DNA from: an uncultured Eubacteriales bacterium
GTDB taxonomy: Bacteria > Bacillota > Clostridia > Christensenellales > Aristaeellaceae
Direction of reading: 5' to 3'
Assembly: GCA_900542445.1 (NCBI GenBank)
Contig: UQNN01000028.1
Location: 1 to 19,418 of the forward strand
Length of the DNA: 19,418 nucleotides
Numbering within the stretch: position 1 is the first letter of the stretch; each line of letters opens with the position of its first letter. The position numbers were made by a program, and so were the translations under genes. Shown piece after piece: positions 6,167 to 13,147 of this stretch. The notes under the pieces are model-generated. The model was not told where the DNA came from. It saw only the letters and a program-made list of their open reading frames with translations, and ran no database searches.

Positions 6167-7820
6167 AGCGCCCCGCAAAAAGATTCGCTGGGATCTGTGG
6201 ATGATCGTCACCGTCGGCGTCAGCATCTTCTACATGCTGTTTCTGCTCTATCCGCTCATCAGCATGCTCAGCAAGAGCGTCATCGGCGAAGACGGCGGTT
6301 TCACCTGGCAGTATTTCGCCAAGGTCTTTCATAAGAAATATTATCAACGCGCGATCTGGGGCAGTCTCAAGATTTCCGCGACCGTGACGCTGATCACCGT
6401 GCTGCTGGCCACGCCGTTGGCCTACATCATGTCTACCGTGAAGATCCGCTTTGCCAGCGCGCTGCAAATCCTGATTCTCGTCAGCTCGATGAGCGCGCCG
6501 TTCATCGGCGCTTACGCGTGGATCATGCTCTGCGGCCGCAACGGAACCATCACCAACTTTTTGTTGAATACATTCGGCATCAAGCTCGGCGACATTTACG
6601 GTTTCAAGGGCTGCGTCATCGTCATGAGCTTACAGCTGTATTCGCTGGTGTTCATGTTTGTCTCCGGCGCGTTCAAGAACATGGATAACTCGCTGATTGA
6701 GGCGAGCGAGAGCCTCGGCTGTTCCGGCATCCGCAAAATCTTTAAGGTCGTGCTGCCGCTGATTCTGCCGACGCTGCTTTCCGGCGCGCTGATGGTGTTC
6801 ATGCGCACGTTTGCCGACTATGGCACGCCGATGCTCATTGGCGAAAACTACAACACCCTGCCGGTCGTCGTCTACAAGGAGTTCCTTTCTGAAATCGGTT
6901 CGAGCGACGGCATGGCCGCGGCGATTTCCATTATCGCGATTGTCATCACGACGGCGGTTTTCCTGCTGCAAAAGTACATTGCCAACCGCAAGGTGTTCTC
7001 CATGAGCGCGCTGCATCCCGTCGAGCCGAAGAAGCTCCACGGTGTGAAGAATGTGCTCGCGCATGCGTACTGCTATATTCTGGTCGGCCTGGCCATCATG
7101 CCGCAGTGCTACGTCATCTATTCCTCCTTCCGCAACACGAGCGGCAAGCTCTACACCGAGGGCTTCGGTCTTGGCAGCTATAAGGAAGCATTCTCCACCG
7201 TCGGCAGTTCCATCGTGCATACCTACGCGCTGGCGTTCGCGGCGATCTTCGTGATCGTGCTGGTGTCGTTGTTCGTCTCCTATGTGGTGGTTCGCCGCCG
7301 CAACGTGTTTAACGCGGCCATCGACGTGGTTTCCATGTTCCCGGAAACGGTCATGGGCTCGATTCTCGGTATTGCGCTGCTGACCACGTTTAACAAGAAG
7401 CCGCTGCTGCTGACGGGCGGCGCGTTCATCATGATCCTTTCGTATACCATCCGCCGTATGCCGTATACGATCCGTTCTTCTTCGGCTATTCTGCGCAACA
7501 TTTCGCCCAGCATCGAGGAGGCTTCCATCAACCTCGGCGCGTCGGATTTCAAGACGTTCTTCAAGGTTACCGTGCCGATGATGATGTCCGGCGTTATTTC
7601 CGGCGCGATCCTCTCGTGGATCATGATTATCACCGAATTGTCTACCTCCATCATCCTTTACACGAGCAAGACCAAGACAATGACGCTGGAGATCTATTCC
7701 CAGATCATCCGCGGCAACGACGGCGTGGCTTCGGCCATTTCCGCCATTCTGACGTTCTCGACGATCATCGCGCTGGCGGTGTTCTTCAAGGTGAGCGGCA
7801 AGAAAGAGATTACGATGTAA
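6156..7820 (+). CDS. ABC transporter permease, fused double membrane domain (FbpB-like)
   Basis: This 554-aa integral membrane protein carries two MetI-like permease domains in one chain. Each has an EAA coupling motif: EASESLGCSGIRKIFKVVLP at about 182-201 and EEASINLGASDFKTFFKVTV at about 454-473. About twelve hydrophobic segments are visible. The fusion is the usual form in FbpB-type iron(III) and PhnU-type 2-aminoethylphosphonate importers, so one chain forms the whole translocation pore. The start at 6156 lies inside the end of the ATPase gene and is served by AAAGGGG at 6140-6146. With its two upstream partners it forms a complete importer, and a strong terminator follows. Confidence 0.92.
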   Translation: MSAKAPRKKIRWDLWMIVTVGVSIFYMLFLLYPLISMLSKSVIGEDGGFTWQYFAKVFHKKYYQRAIWGSLKISATVTLITVLLATPLAYIMSTVKIRFASALQILILVSSMSAPFIGAYAWIMLCGRNGTITNFLLNTFGIKLGDIYGFKGCVIVMSLQLYSLVFMFVSGAFKNMDNSLIEASESLGCSGIRKIFKVVLPLILPTLLSGALMVFMRTFADYGTPMLIGENYNTLPVVVYKEFLSEIGSSDGMAAAISIIAIVITTAVFLLQKYIANRKVFSMSALHPVEPKKLHGVKNVLAHAYCYILVGLAIMPQCYVIYSSFRNTSGKLYTEGFGLGSYKEAFSTVGSSIVHTYALAFAAIFVIVLVSLFVSYVVVRRRNVFNAAIDVVSMFPETVMGSILGIALLTTFNKKPLLLTGGAFIMILSYTIRRMPYTIRSSSAILRNISPSIEEASINLGASDFKTFFKVTVPMMMSGVISGAILSWIMIITELSTSIILYTSKTKTMTLEIYSQIIRGNDGVASAISAILTFSTIIALAVFFKVSGKKEITM

Positions 7821-7836
7821 ACCGGTTTTCTATCGG

Positions 7837-7862
7837 CCTCCCTCGAAAGAGGGGGGCTTTTT
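7837..7862 (+). terminator. Rho-independent terminator of the ABC operon
   Basis: GCCTCCCTC (7837-7845) and GAGGGGGGC (7850-7858) pair with one wobble around a GAAA tetraloop, followed by T residues. No T-run follows on the other strand, so it serves mainly the plus-strand operon. Confidence 0.85.
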
Positions 7863-7909
7863 GTATGGGTTTACCCTTCCGCTGGCTAAAACGGATGTCC
7901 TCGATAAGC

Positions 7910-8782
7910 TTATTCTGCCTTCATCAGCCCGATCAGCAGCCTGAGCGACGGAGAAAGGTATTTGTTTCGGTGCCAGACGATGTGGCAGGGGCGGGAGAGC
8001 GGCGCGTCGCAGATGGGGCGCGTTTGAACGACGCCCGCTTCCAGCGCGCGGCGAACCAGTTTTTCCGGCAGGATGGACAGCCCGATGCCGGAAGCGACTG
8101 CGCGCACGAGCGCCTGGGTGCTGGCGCTCTCCCACAAAGGGGACACAGTCAGGCCGTGTGCCTCGAAGACCGTATCCAGAAAGGCGCGCCCCGAACTTCC
8201 TTTTTCCCGCAGAAGCAAATCACAGGCCGCCACATCCGCGAGGGTGAGGCGATCTTTTTGCAGCAGCGGGTGACCGGGCGGCAGAATCAGCGCCAGCTCG
8301 TCGCGGGAAAAGGCTTCGCCCGTCAAATCGCGGTGATCGATCGGCGCTTCGATCATGGCCGCGTCAAGCCGATTATCCAGCAGCATGTCTTTGAGCGTAT
8401 CGACGTTGGCGACGGTCGCCTGTAAACGGATGCCCGGGCGTTCTTTTTTCATGCGGCGGGCGACGGCGGGCAGTTCGTAATTGCCGAGCGTGATGCTTGC
8501 GCCCACACGCAGAACGCCGCGTTCGTCACCGTCGCTGAGTTCGCGTTCCATTCGGTCGAAGGTATCGACGATGTGCATGGCGTAGGCGTGCATGCGCCGT
8601 CCGCTGTCGGTGAGGTAGAGCCGCTGATTGAGCCGCTCGAACAGACGGATGCTGTATGTCTGCTCGATTTCGCGGATGGCGCGCGACACGGCGGGCTGGG
8701 TCATATAGAGATTTTCGGCTGCGCGGGTGACGTTCATCGTGCGGCAGACTTCCAAAAAGATGCGCATATGGCGGATGGTCAC
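7910..8782 (-). CDS. LysR-family transcriptional regulator
   Basis: The protein is 290 aa, the normal length for the family. Residues 1-60 form the winged helix-turn-helix (MRIFLEVCRTMNVTRAAENL, then MTQPAVSRAIREIEQ). From about residue 90 there is the two-lobed effector-binding domain (LRVGASITLGNYELP ... ASGIGLSILPEKLV). The start is a GTG at 8782-8780, decided by AGGAG at 8792-8796 on the minus strand, 9 nt away. It is divergent from the CHR transporter pair and convergent with the ABC operon. A LysR-type palindrome lies in the shared upstream region, which points to control of the CHR genes and probable autoregulation. The overall look is CysL/YeiE-like, and the effector is unknown. Confidence 0.9.
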   Translation of the reverse strand: MTIRHMRIFLEVCRTMNVTRAAENLYMTQPAVSRAIREIEQTYSIRLFERLNQRLYLTDSGRRMHAYAMHIVDTFDRMERELSDGDERGVLRVGASITLGNYELPAVARRMKKERPGIRLQATVANVDTLKDMLLDNRLDAAMIEAPIDHRDLTGEAFSRDELALILPPGHPLLQKDRLTLADVAACDLLLREKGSSGRAFLDTVFEAHGLTVSPLWESASTQALVRAVASGIGLSILPEKLVRRALEAGVVQTRPICDAPLSRPCHIVWHRNKYLSPSLRLLIGLMKAE

Positions 8783-8799
8783 GTTTGTACGCTCCTATC

Positions 8800-8815
8800 A
8801 TATCAAAATTGGTAT
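8800..8815. promoter_or_regulatory. Candidate LysR-type regulator binding site
   Basis: The sequence ATATCAAAATTGGTAT is an interrupted palindrome (ATAnCAA, 2 nt, TTGnTAT) of the kind bound by LysR-type regulators. Its centre lies about 65 nt upstream of the predicted CHR transcription start near 8873, which is the classical position for the high-affinity recognition site of this family. Confidence 0.5.
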
Positions 8816-8837
8816 GGGTCTGATGAAAGAATAGCAT

Positions 8838-8866
8838 TTTACACCCGCGAATGCAAGGGATAAGAT
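8838..8866 (+). promoter_or_regulatory. Promoter of the CHR transporter operon
   Basis: TTTACA (8838-8843), exactly 17 nt, then TAAGAT (8861-8866), both good matches to the housekeeping consensus. Transcription would start near 8873 and leave a leader of about 180 nt before the TTG start codon at 9052. Confidence 0.65.
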
Positions 8867-8884
8867 AGAAAAGAAAGGGAACGA

Positions 8885-9034
8885 GGGGGACGGTTGGGGC
8901 GCCGCCCCAAGCCCCGGCAGGGGAATCATTCCCCTGCACCCCTGCTATCCGGCTCGCATGCGAGCCGGAATGTGGGAGGTGTCGGAACCTCAGGTTCTGA
9001 CTGGGGTTTGGGGTGAAACCCCAATCGTTTCCCC
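8885..9034. repeat. Composite palindromic intergenic repeat forming the CHR operon leader
   Basis: The 150-bp element is a chain of perfect or near-perfect hairpins. TTGGGGC/GCCCCAA lies at 8894-8910, GCAGGGGAAT/ATTCCCCTGC at 8917-8937 and the 20-bp palindrome built on CCGGCTCGCA at 8949-8968. These are followed by GAACCT/AGGTTC at 8985-8997 and TTGGGGT/ACCCCAA at 9008-9024. The outer ends (GGGGGACGGTTGGGG and CCCCAATCGTTTCCCC) also pair with each other. Near 9003-9024, GGGGTTT can instead pair with AAACCCC, so alternative folds exist just before the ribosome binding site. It shares segments with the copies at 3677 and 4938. Confidence 0.65.
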
Positions 9035-9051
9035 AATAAGGAGGTTTTTGC

Positions 9052-9639
9052 TTGGACACGAAAATCAAAGAGGTGAGCTTGAAAAAGCGGCTGGTTACGC
9101 TGTTTTTTTCCATGCTCTCCATCAGCACGTTTACGTTCGGCGGCGGATTCGTCATCGTCACGCTGATGAAACGGCGGTTCGTCGATGACCTGCACTGGCT
9201 CGATGAGGATGAAATGCTGGATATGACGGCCATCGCGCAATCCTGCCCCGGCGCAATCGCGGTCAACGGCGCGATTCTCGTCGGTCAGCGTGTCGCAGGC
9301 GCGGCGGGCATTGTTGTGGCGACCATTGCAACCATTATCCCGCCGATGGTCATTTTGTCGCTCGTCTCATATTTTTACGCGCTGTTTGCCGATAACCCGT
9401 ATGTCGCGGCGGTACTTGCGGGCATGCAGGCAGGCGTGGCGGCGGTCATCGTCGATGTGGTGCTCAACCTCGGCGCGGGCGTGCTCAAAGCCAGGCGATG
9501 GCTGTTGAACGTCATCATGGTTGTGGCATTCGTCGCGGCGATTTCCGGTGTGAACGTCATCTATATCATTCTGACCAGCGGCGTCATCGGCGTGATCTGC
9601 GCCGTCATGGGAAGGGGGAAGAAAGCCCATGCTGCTTGA
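9052..9639 (+). CDS. Chromate transporter (CHR) family protein, first half of a split pair
   Basis: This 195-aa membrane protein has the CHR domain signature: TFTFGGGFVIV (26-36), QSCPGAIAVNGAILVG (63-78) and TIIPPMVILSLVSYF. It corresponds to one half of the long ChrA proteins, and such halves normally work as a pair. The start is a TTG at 9052, set by a perfect AAGGAGG at 9038-9044 with 7 nt spacing. The first in-frame ATG (9112) would cut off the N-terminal helix. The gene overlaps the second half by 11 nt. Chromate or another oxyanion is the textbook substrate, but the physiological substrate in anaerobic gut bacteria is unclear. Confidence 0.87.
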   Translation: MDTKIKEVSLKKRLVTLFFSMLSISTFTFGGGFVIVTLMKRRFVDDLHWLDEDEMLDMTAIAQSCPGAIAVNGAILVGQRVAGAAGIVVATIATIIPPMVILSLVSYFYALFADNPYVAAVLAGMQAGVAAVIVDVVLNLGAGVLKARRWLLNVIMVVAFVAAISGVNVIYIILTSGVIGVICAVMGRGKKAHAA

Positions 9640-10186
9640 TTTGTTCCTCTGTTTTGTACAGGTGGGGCTGTTCTCCATCGGCGGCGGCTACGCGGCCATG
9701 CCCATGATTCAGGCGAAAGCCGTCGAGTATTACCACTGGCTGACGATGAGCGAGTTCACCGACCTGATGACCATCGCGGAGATGACCCCAGGCCCGATTA
9801 CCGTTAATTCCGCGACATTTGTCGGCATCCGCATGGCGGGCATCCCCGGCGCGCTCGTGGCGACGATGGGCTGCATTCTGCCGTCGCTGATCATCGTGTC
9901 GCTTTTGTCATGGCTGTATGAAAAATACCGCAGCATGGACGCGATGCAGGCGGTCTTGGCCTGCCTGCGTCCGGCGGTCGTGGCGCTGATTGCCTCCGCG
10001 GCGCTGACGATTCTGCGGGTTGTGGTCTTCGCGGGCGGCGTTATCAGCGTGAGCACGGTGCAGGCGCTCTATGTTGCGCTGTTTATCATTGCGCTGGCTG
10101 TGCTGAGAATCAGGCACAGCAACCCGATTCTGGTCATGGTCTGCTGCGGCGCGGTTTCACTGGCGGCGAAGCTGATTTTGGGTTAA
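9629..10186 (+). CDS. Chromate transporter (CHR) family protein, second half of a split pair
   Basis: This 185-aa membrane protein is homologous to the preceding one: SIGGGYAAMPMI (16-27), EMTPGPITVNSATFVG (51-66) and GCILPSLIIVSLLSW (81-95). The PGPI motif is the canonical CHR form, whereas the partner has PGAI. The two halves are expected to insert in opposite orientations and form a heterodimer. A GGGGGAAG ribosome binding site lies about 8 nt upstream, within the end of the first gene, so translation is probably coupled. Confidence 0.88.
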   Translation: MLLDLFLCFVQVGLFSIGGGYAAMPMIQAKAVEYYHWLTMSEFTDLMTIAEMTPGPITVNSATFVGIRMAGIPGALVATMGCILPSLIIVSLLSWLYEKYRSMDAMQAVLACLRPAVVALIASAALTILRVVVFAGGVISVSTVQALYVALFIIALAVLRIRHSNPILVMVCCGAVSLAAKLILG

Positions 10187-10279
10187 GCGGCTGAGCGGAC
10201 GCGGTTTCCGCCATGGTCCCTAAGAAAGCGCAGAATCTGTCGGCACATGCGAAATCTTTCGTTTCTTTGATAAAACCCC

Positions 10280-10308
10280 TTGCGAAATAAGGCGGAGCGT
10301 GATATCCT
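10280..10308 (+). promoter_or_regulatory. Promoter of the Lrp/AsnC gene
   Basis: TTGCGA (10280-10285), 17 nt, TATCCT (10303-10308). It lies 36 nt upstream of the chosen start codon. Both hexamers match the consensus only in part. Confidence 0.5.
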
Positions 10309-10344
10309 CTTTATTATCTGAACAGAGTACAAGGGGCGATGGAC

Positions 10345-10797
10345 ATGGATAATATCGATAGAAAGATTTTGACCATTTTGCAGCAGAACGCACGCACGCC
10401 GCTCAAGGTGATTGCCGAGCAGGTGTTTCTCTCTTCCCCCGCGGTCAGCGCGCGCATCGAGCGGCTGGAATCGGCGGGCTATATTCTGGGTTATCAGGCG
10501 CAGCTTTCCTGCGCGGCGATGGGTTACCAGATCAAGGCGTTCATCAATCTGGAGATTGAGCCGAGCCAGAAGCCGGAGTTTTATCCCTATATTGAGGGCT
10601 GCCCGAACGTGATGGAGTGCGACTGCGTGACGGGCGATTATTCCATGTTTATCAAGGTCTGCTTCCATACGACGCAGGAGTTGGATCAATTCATCAATCA
10701 GCTTCATCGCTTCGGCAGAACGCGCACGCAGATCGTCTTTTCCACGCCGGTGGAGCATCGCGGCATTCCAGCGATCGAGCCTGAAGAAAACGTATAA
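10345..10797 (+). CDS. Lrp/AsnC-family transcriptional regulator
   Basis: The protein is 150 aa. The N-terminal helix-turn-helix is MDNIDRKILTILQQNARTPL, then IAEQVFLSSPAVSARIERLE. The C-terminal RAM effector/oligomerisation domain is marked by VMECDCVTGDYSMFIKVCF. The ATG at 10345 is preferred over the one at 10339 because AAGGGG (10331-10336) is then 8 nt away instead of 2 nt, and family members typically begin M-D-x-I-D-R-K. It follows the CHR pair in the same direction. In Bacillus subtilis, as I recall, a CHR pair (ywrA/ywrB) also neighbours an Lrp-type gene (ywrC), so a functional link is plausible. The separate promoter means it need not be cotranscribed. Confidence 0.9.
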   Translation: MDNIDRKILTILQQNARTPLKVIAEQVFLSSPAVSARIERLESAGYILGYQAQLSCAAMGYQIKAFINLEIEPSQKPEFYPYIEGCPNVMECDCVTGDYSMFIKVCFHTTQELDQFINQLHRFGRTRTQIVFSTPVEHRGIPAIEPEENV

Positions 10798-10802
10798 TCA
10801 TT

Positions 10803-10841
10803 AAAAAAACGGGCGTCCTTTCCCTGTGGAAAGGACGCCCG
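10803..10841 (-). terminator. Rho-independent terminator of the minus-strand secreted protein gene
   Basis: A perfect 14-bp stem (CGGGCGTCCTTTCC at 10810-10823 with its complement at 10828-10841) closes a CTGT loop. The seven A at 10803-10809 give the T-run on the minus strand, so the orientation suits the gene ending at 10856. The stem may also help end Lrp/AsnC transcription on the plus strand. Confidence 0.85.
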
Positions 10842-10855
10842 AAGCGTTTGAAGCG

Positions 10856-12529
10856 TTAATTCAGCATCTGCAAAACTTCTTGCGGAACGAGCGAGAGAAG
10901 GGCAAACAGCTTTTGCTGGGCGCTCTGAGCGAAGCGGTTTTGCAGGGCGGCGAGTTCTTCGCCGGTTGCGGTTTCAAACATGGTTTCGCGGAGCGCGTCG
11001 GTTTCGGCCGCGTCATAATTCCACGAGGAAAGCGCGACATCCGTGCCGAAGGAGAGGGTTCCGTCGTCGGCGGTGAAGGCTTCATCCAGATAGAAGCGGC
11101 CGACGAGGCTGTTTTCGTCCGGCTCAAGGCTCAGGCCGCTTTCGATCTTCGCCGAGCCGAGAAGAGAATCCGTCGTATCGGCATAGATGTCGATGTTCGC
11201 GGCATACGTGGTTTGCTCGCCGCCAGCGGCGGTCAGCGCGCACAGACCGTCGCCCGTGTAGACAGTCAGCGCCGTGCCGGAATCGACGGCGGTTGCGCTG
11301 TTCATGGAAAGCGACAGACGATAGCCGGGCAGGCTGTCTTCGGTGGTGACGGCGCTGCTGTCCATCGCAAAATACAGGGTAAAGCCCTCGGATTGGACGT
11401 TTAGTTCGGCGGCATATACTTGCTTGTCGTCGGGGTCGAGCGTCAGCGTCAGCGCCGTATCAAGCAGGGTATTGGCACTGTCGCCGTCGGATTCCAACGC
11501 GCGGAGGGTGAAGACGCAGGTATCCTCGGTTTCGCCGGGGAGCATCTGGAACGCAAGCGCGTCTAGCGTCTCGCCGTCGGAGAGGGCAAGGGTCAGATAG
11601 AAGGGCAGACCGTCGTCGTTGTAGCCCAGCAGGATGCCGAGCGAACCGTCCGTTTCGGCCAGCACATCGGCGAATTGACGCGTTTCATCGCAGAACTCGG
11701 AAACGCTCATGACATGTGTGGTTTCGCTGTCGTCGTCTGTGACGGTCAGGTCGCAGTTTTGGATGAGCTGTTCCAGATAGGGGCGCAGCGCCGTATCTTT
11801 TTCGACCTGATCGGCCAGCGAATGGAGCAGGCGGCTCAGCTCCTCGGCAGTGCAGGTGATGGAAATTTCGTTTTCCACGGCCGGATAGCCGTTTTCGGCT
11901 TCCACGTTGCGGCGCTGCTGAATGTTCAGCGTGGCGGCGAAATCGGCCAGCGTGACCAGATACGGGTCGGCCAGCTTGCCGAAGGTTTCGGCGGCCTGTG
12001 CCAGCTCGTCGTTCAGCTCATTCAGCGCGCTGTCCCAATCCGTGGTGGGCAGGGAGAGCAGCGCGTCAATTTCGTTTTCGCTTAATCCCAGCATTTCCAG
12101 CAGGGTTTCCCAGCGGATGCTGAGGCGTTCGCCCTCGATCAGGCTGCTTTCCAGACTCAGACCGTCGGCGGTCAGGTTGGCCGCGCCGGTGACGTAGACG
12201 TTGTCGCCGGATGGCGCGGTGTAAGCGCCGCCCAGTTCCACGCGGTAACCGTCGTCCAGTCTGCCCATGCCGCCCGCCAGACTGACGCCCTGAATGACCT
12301 CGGCCAGCGCGTCAAACTGCGCGCGGCCTTCCTCGTCGTCGGGGAGCATGCTGTCGGGCAGCGTCAGCGAAAAGTGCGCTTCGCCGCCGACAAGCTGTCC
12401 CGCTTCCAGCGCGGAAGAGACGAGCGAACGCATCCGTTCGCCAGGTACATAGGTATCCTCTGCATGCGCGCCGGGGAAAATGAGCGACAGGCATAACAGC
12501 AGGGTGAGGAAGAAAACGCTTTTCTTCAT
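10856..12529 (-). CDS. Large secreted protein of unknown function
   Basis: The protein is 557 aa and I do not recognise a family. It has a clear signal peptide (MKKSVFFLTLLLCLSLIFPGAHA, cleaved before ED). The mature part is very acidic (many D and E, few K) and rich in short beta-type stretches such as LTLTLDPDDKQVYAAELNV and LALSDGETLDALAFQML. This pattern resembles repeated beta-sheet modules of lipoprotein-like or outer-surface proteins. There is no lipobox, sortase signal or C-terminal anchor. A GAAGGAGG ribosome binding site lies a few nt before the ATG on the minus strand. It is monocistronic, with its own strong promoter and terminator, divergent from the PadR operon. Confidence 0.85.
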   Translation of the reverse strand: MKKSVFFLTLLLCLSLIFPGAHAEDTYVPGERMRSLVSSALEAGQLVGGEAHFSLTLPDSMLPDDEEGRAQFDALAEVIQGVSLAGGMGRLDDGYRVELGGAYTAPSGDNVYVTGAANLTADGLSLESSLIEGERLSIRWETLLEMLGLSENEIDALLSLPTTDWDSALNELNDELAQAAETFGKLADPYLVTLADFAATLNIQQRRNVEAENGYPAVENEISITCTAEELSRLLHSLADQVEKDTALRPYLEQLIQNCDLTVTDDDSETTHVMSVSEFCDETRQFADVLAETDGSLGILLGYNDDGLPFYLTLALSDGETLDALAFQMLPGETEDTCVFTLRALESDGDSANTLLDTALTLTLDPDDKQVYAAELNVQSEGFTLYFAMDSSAVTTEDSLPGYRLSLSMNSATAVDSGTALTVYTGDGLCALTAAGGEQTTYAANIDIYADTTDSLLGSAKIESGLSLEPDENSLVGRFYLDEAFTADDGTLSFGTDVALSSWNYDAAETDALRETMFETATGEELAALQNRFAQSAQQKLFALLSLVPQEVLQMLN

Positions 12530-12589
12530 GGGTCAACCTCCTTCAAAATGGGTCGGGAATAACAGCAGAATCGATCCTCGGATAACCTC

Positions 12590-12618
12590 ATTATAGAAGA
12601 AATGCCGATAACCGTCAA
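12590..12618 (-). promoter_or_regulatory. Promoter of the secreted protein gene
   Basis: On the minus strand TTGACG (12613-12618) and TATAAT (12590-12595) are 17 nt apart, close to full consensus. The promoter lies about 60 nt upstream of the start codon at 12529. Confidence 0.75.
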
Positions 12619-12754
12619 CGATATGACCATAAATTTAACAAAGCGGCCCGGACGCGGGGCGCGCATGCGCGTCAGCAGATGAAATGGCCCGCTGCGGATG
12701 AGCGAGAGGCGACTGACCGTCAAACGATTTTGAAAAAAAACTTTCCGAGATACA

Positions 12755-12783
12755 TTGACAGATGAGGTATATAGAGCTATACT
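12755..12783 (+). promoter_or_regulatory. Promoter of the PadR-HAAS/DUF4097 operon
   Basis: A perfect -35 TTGACA (12755-12760) and TATACT (12778-12783) are exactly 17 nt apart. The predicted start is close to the PadR ribosome binding site, giving a short leader. Confidence 0.8.
12770..12781. promoter_or_regulatory. Palindrome overlapping the -10, candidate PadR operator
   Basis: TATAG (12770-12774) and CTATA (12777-12781) are perfect arms around AG, overlapping the -10 hexamer, so binding would block RNA polymerase. PadR repressors commonly regulate their own operons, and this operon begins with a PadR gene. The AT-rich arms partly reflect the -10 itself, so the site remains a candidate. 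Confidence 0.4.
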
Positions 12784-12805
12784 GTATCTTGTCGGAGGTG
12801 ATGAA

Positions 12806-13147
12806 ATGCTGAATTCATCGGACATCCTTCGCGGCTATACCGATACGATCATCCTTGCGCAGCTTGCGGGCGGCGACAGCTACGGCTACGTCATCAGCAA
12901 AAACGTGCAGGAGATCACCCGCGGAGAATTACAGCTGAAAGAAGCGACCCTGTATACGACATTCAGGCGGCTGGAAACGGCAGGCATGATTGAATCCTAT
13001 TGGGGCAACGAAAATGCAGGCGCGCGCAGACGCTACTACCACCTGACCGAAAAGGGGAGAGCGCTCTTTGCGGAAAACCAGGCGGACTGGCGGAAATACC
13101 GCGCCGTGATATCCGAACTGTTTGGAATGGAGGACGCATCAAAATGA
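12806..13147 (+). CDS. PadR-family transcriptional regulator
   Basis: The protein is 113 aa. The winged helix-turn-helix shows LAGGDSYGYVISKNV (20-34), the recognition region LKEATLYTTFRRLETAGMI (44-62) and the wing RRRYYHLTEKGRALF (75-89), followed by a short C-terminal dimerisation helix. The ATG at 12806 is chosen because GGAGGTG (12794-12800) lies 5 nt upstream. An upstream in-frame start at 12755 would fall within the -35 hexamer. Its stop overlaps the next ATG (ATGA at 13144-13147), so the two genes are translationally coupled. PadR genes next to HAAS/DUF4097 genes usually repress that operon in response to envelope or small-molecule signals. Confidence 0.9.
   Translation: MLNSSDILRGYTDTIILAQLAGGDSYGYVISKNVQEITRGELQLKEATLYTTFRRLETAGMIESYWGNENAGARRRYYHLTEKGRALFAENQADWRKYRAVISELFGMEDASK

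Noticed and set aside
5066..6226. A 386-codon minus-strand frame opposite the ABC ATPase
   Set aside because: The plus strand carries every ATPase motif, and the antisense product has no recognisable features.
400..7820. A prophage, insertion sequence, toxin-antitoxin or biosynthetic cluster
   Set aside because: No transposase, integrase, phage structural, toxin or synthase motif is visible anywhere in the window, and the gene order is that of ordinary chromosomal operons.
8885..9034. A CRISPR array or riboswitch in the hairpin-rich CHR leader
   Set aside because: The hairpins differ in sequence and spacing, so there are no direct repeats with spacers. No conserved riboswitch core can be recognised, and the modules match other intergenic copies in the window.
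12755..12805. A longer PadR protein starting at 12755
   Set aside because: That start lies inside the -35 hexamer, so it could not be on the mRNA from the promoter found, and GGAGGTG precedes the ATG at 12806.
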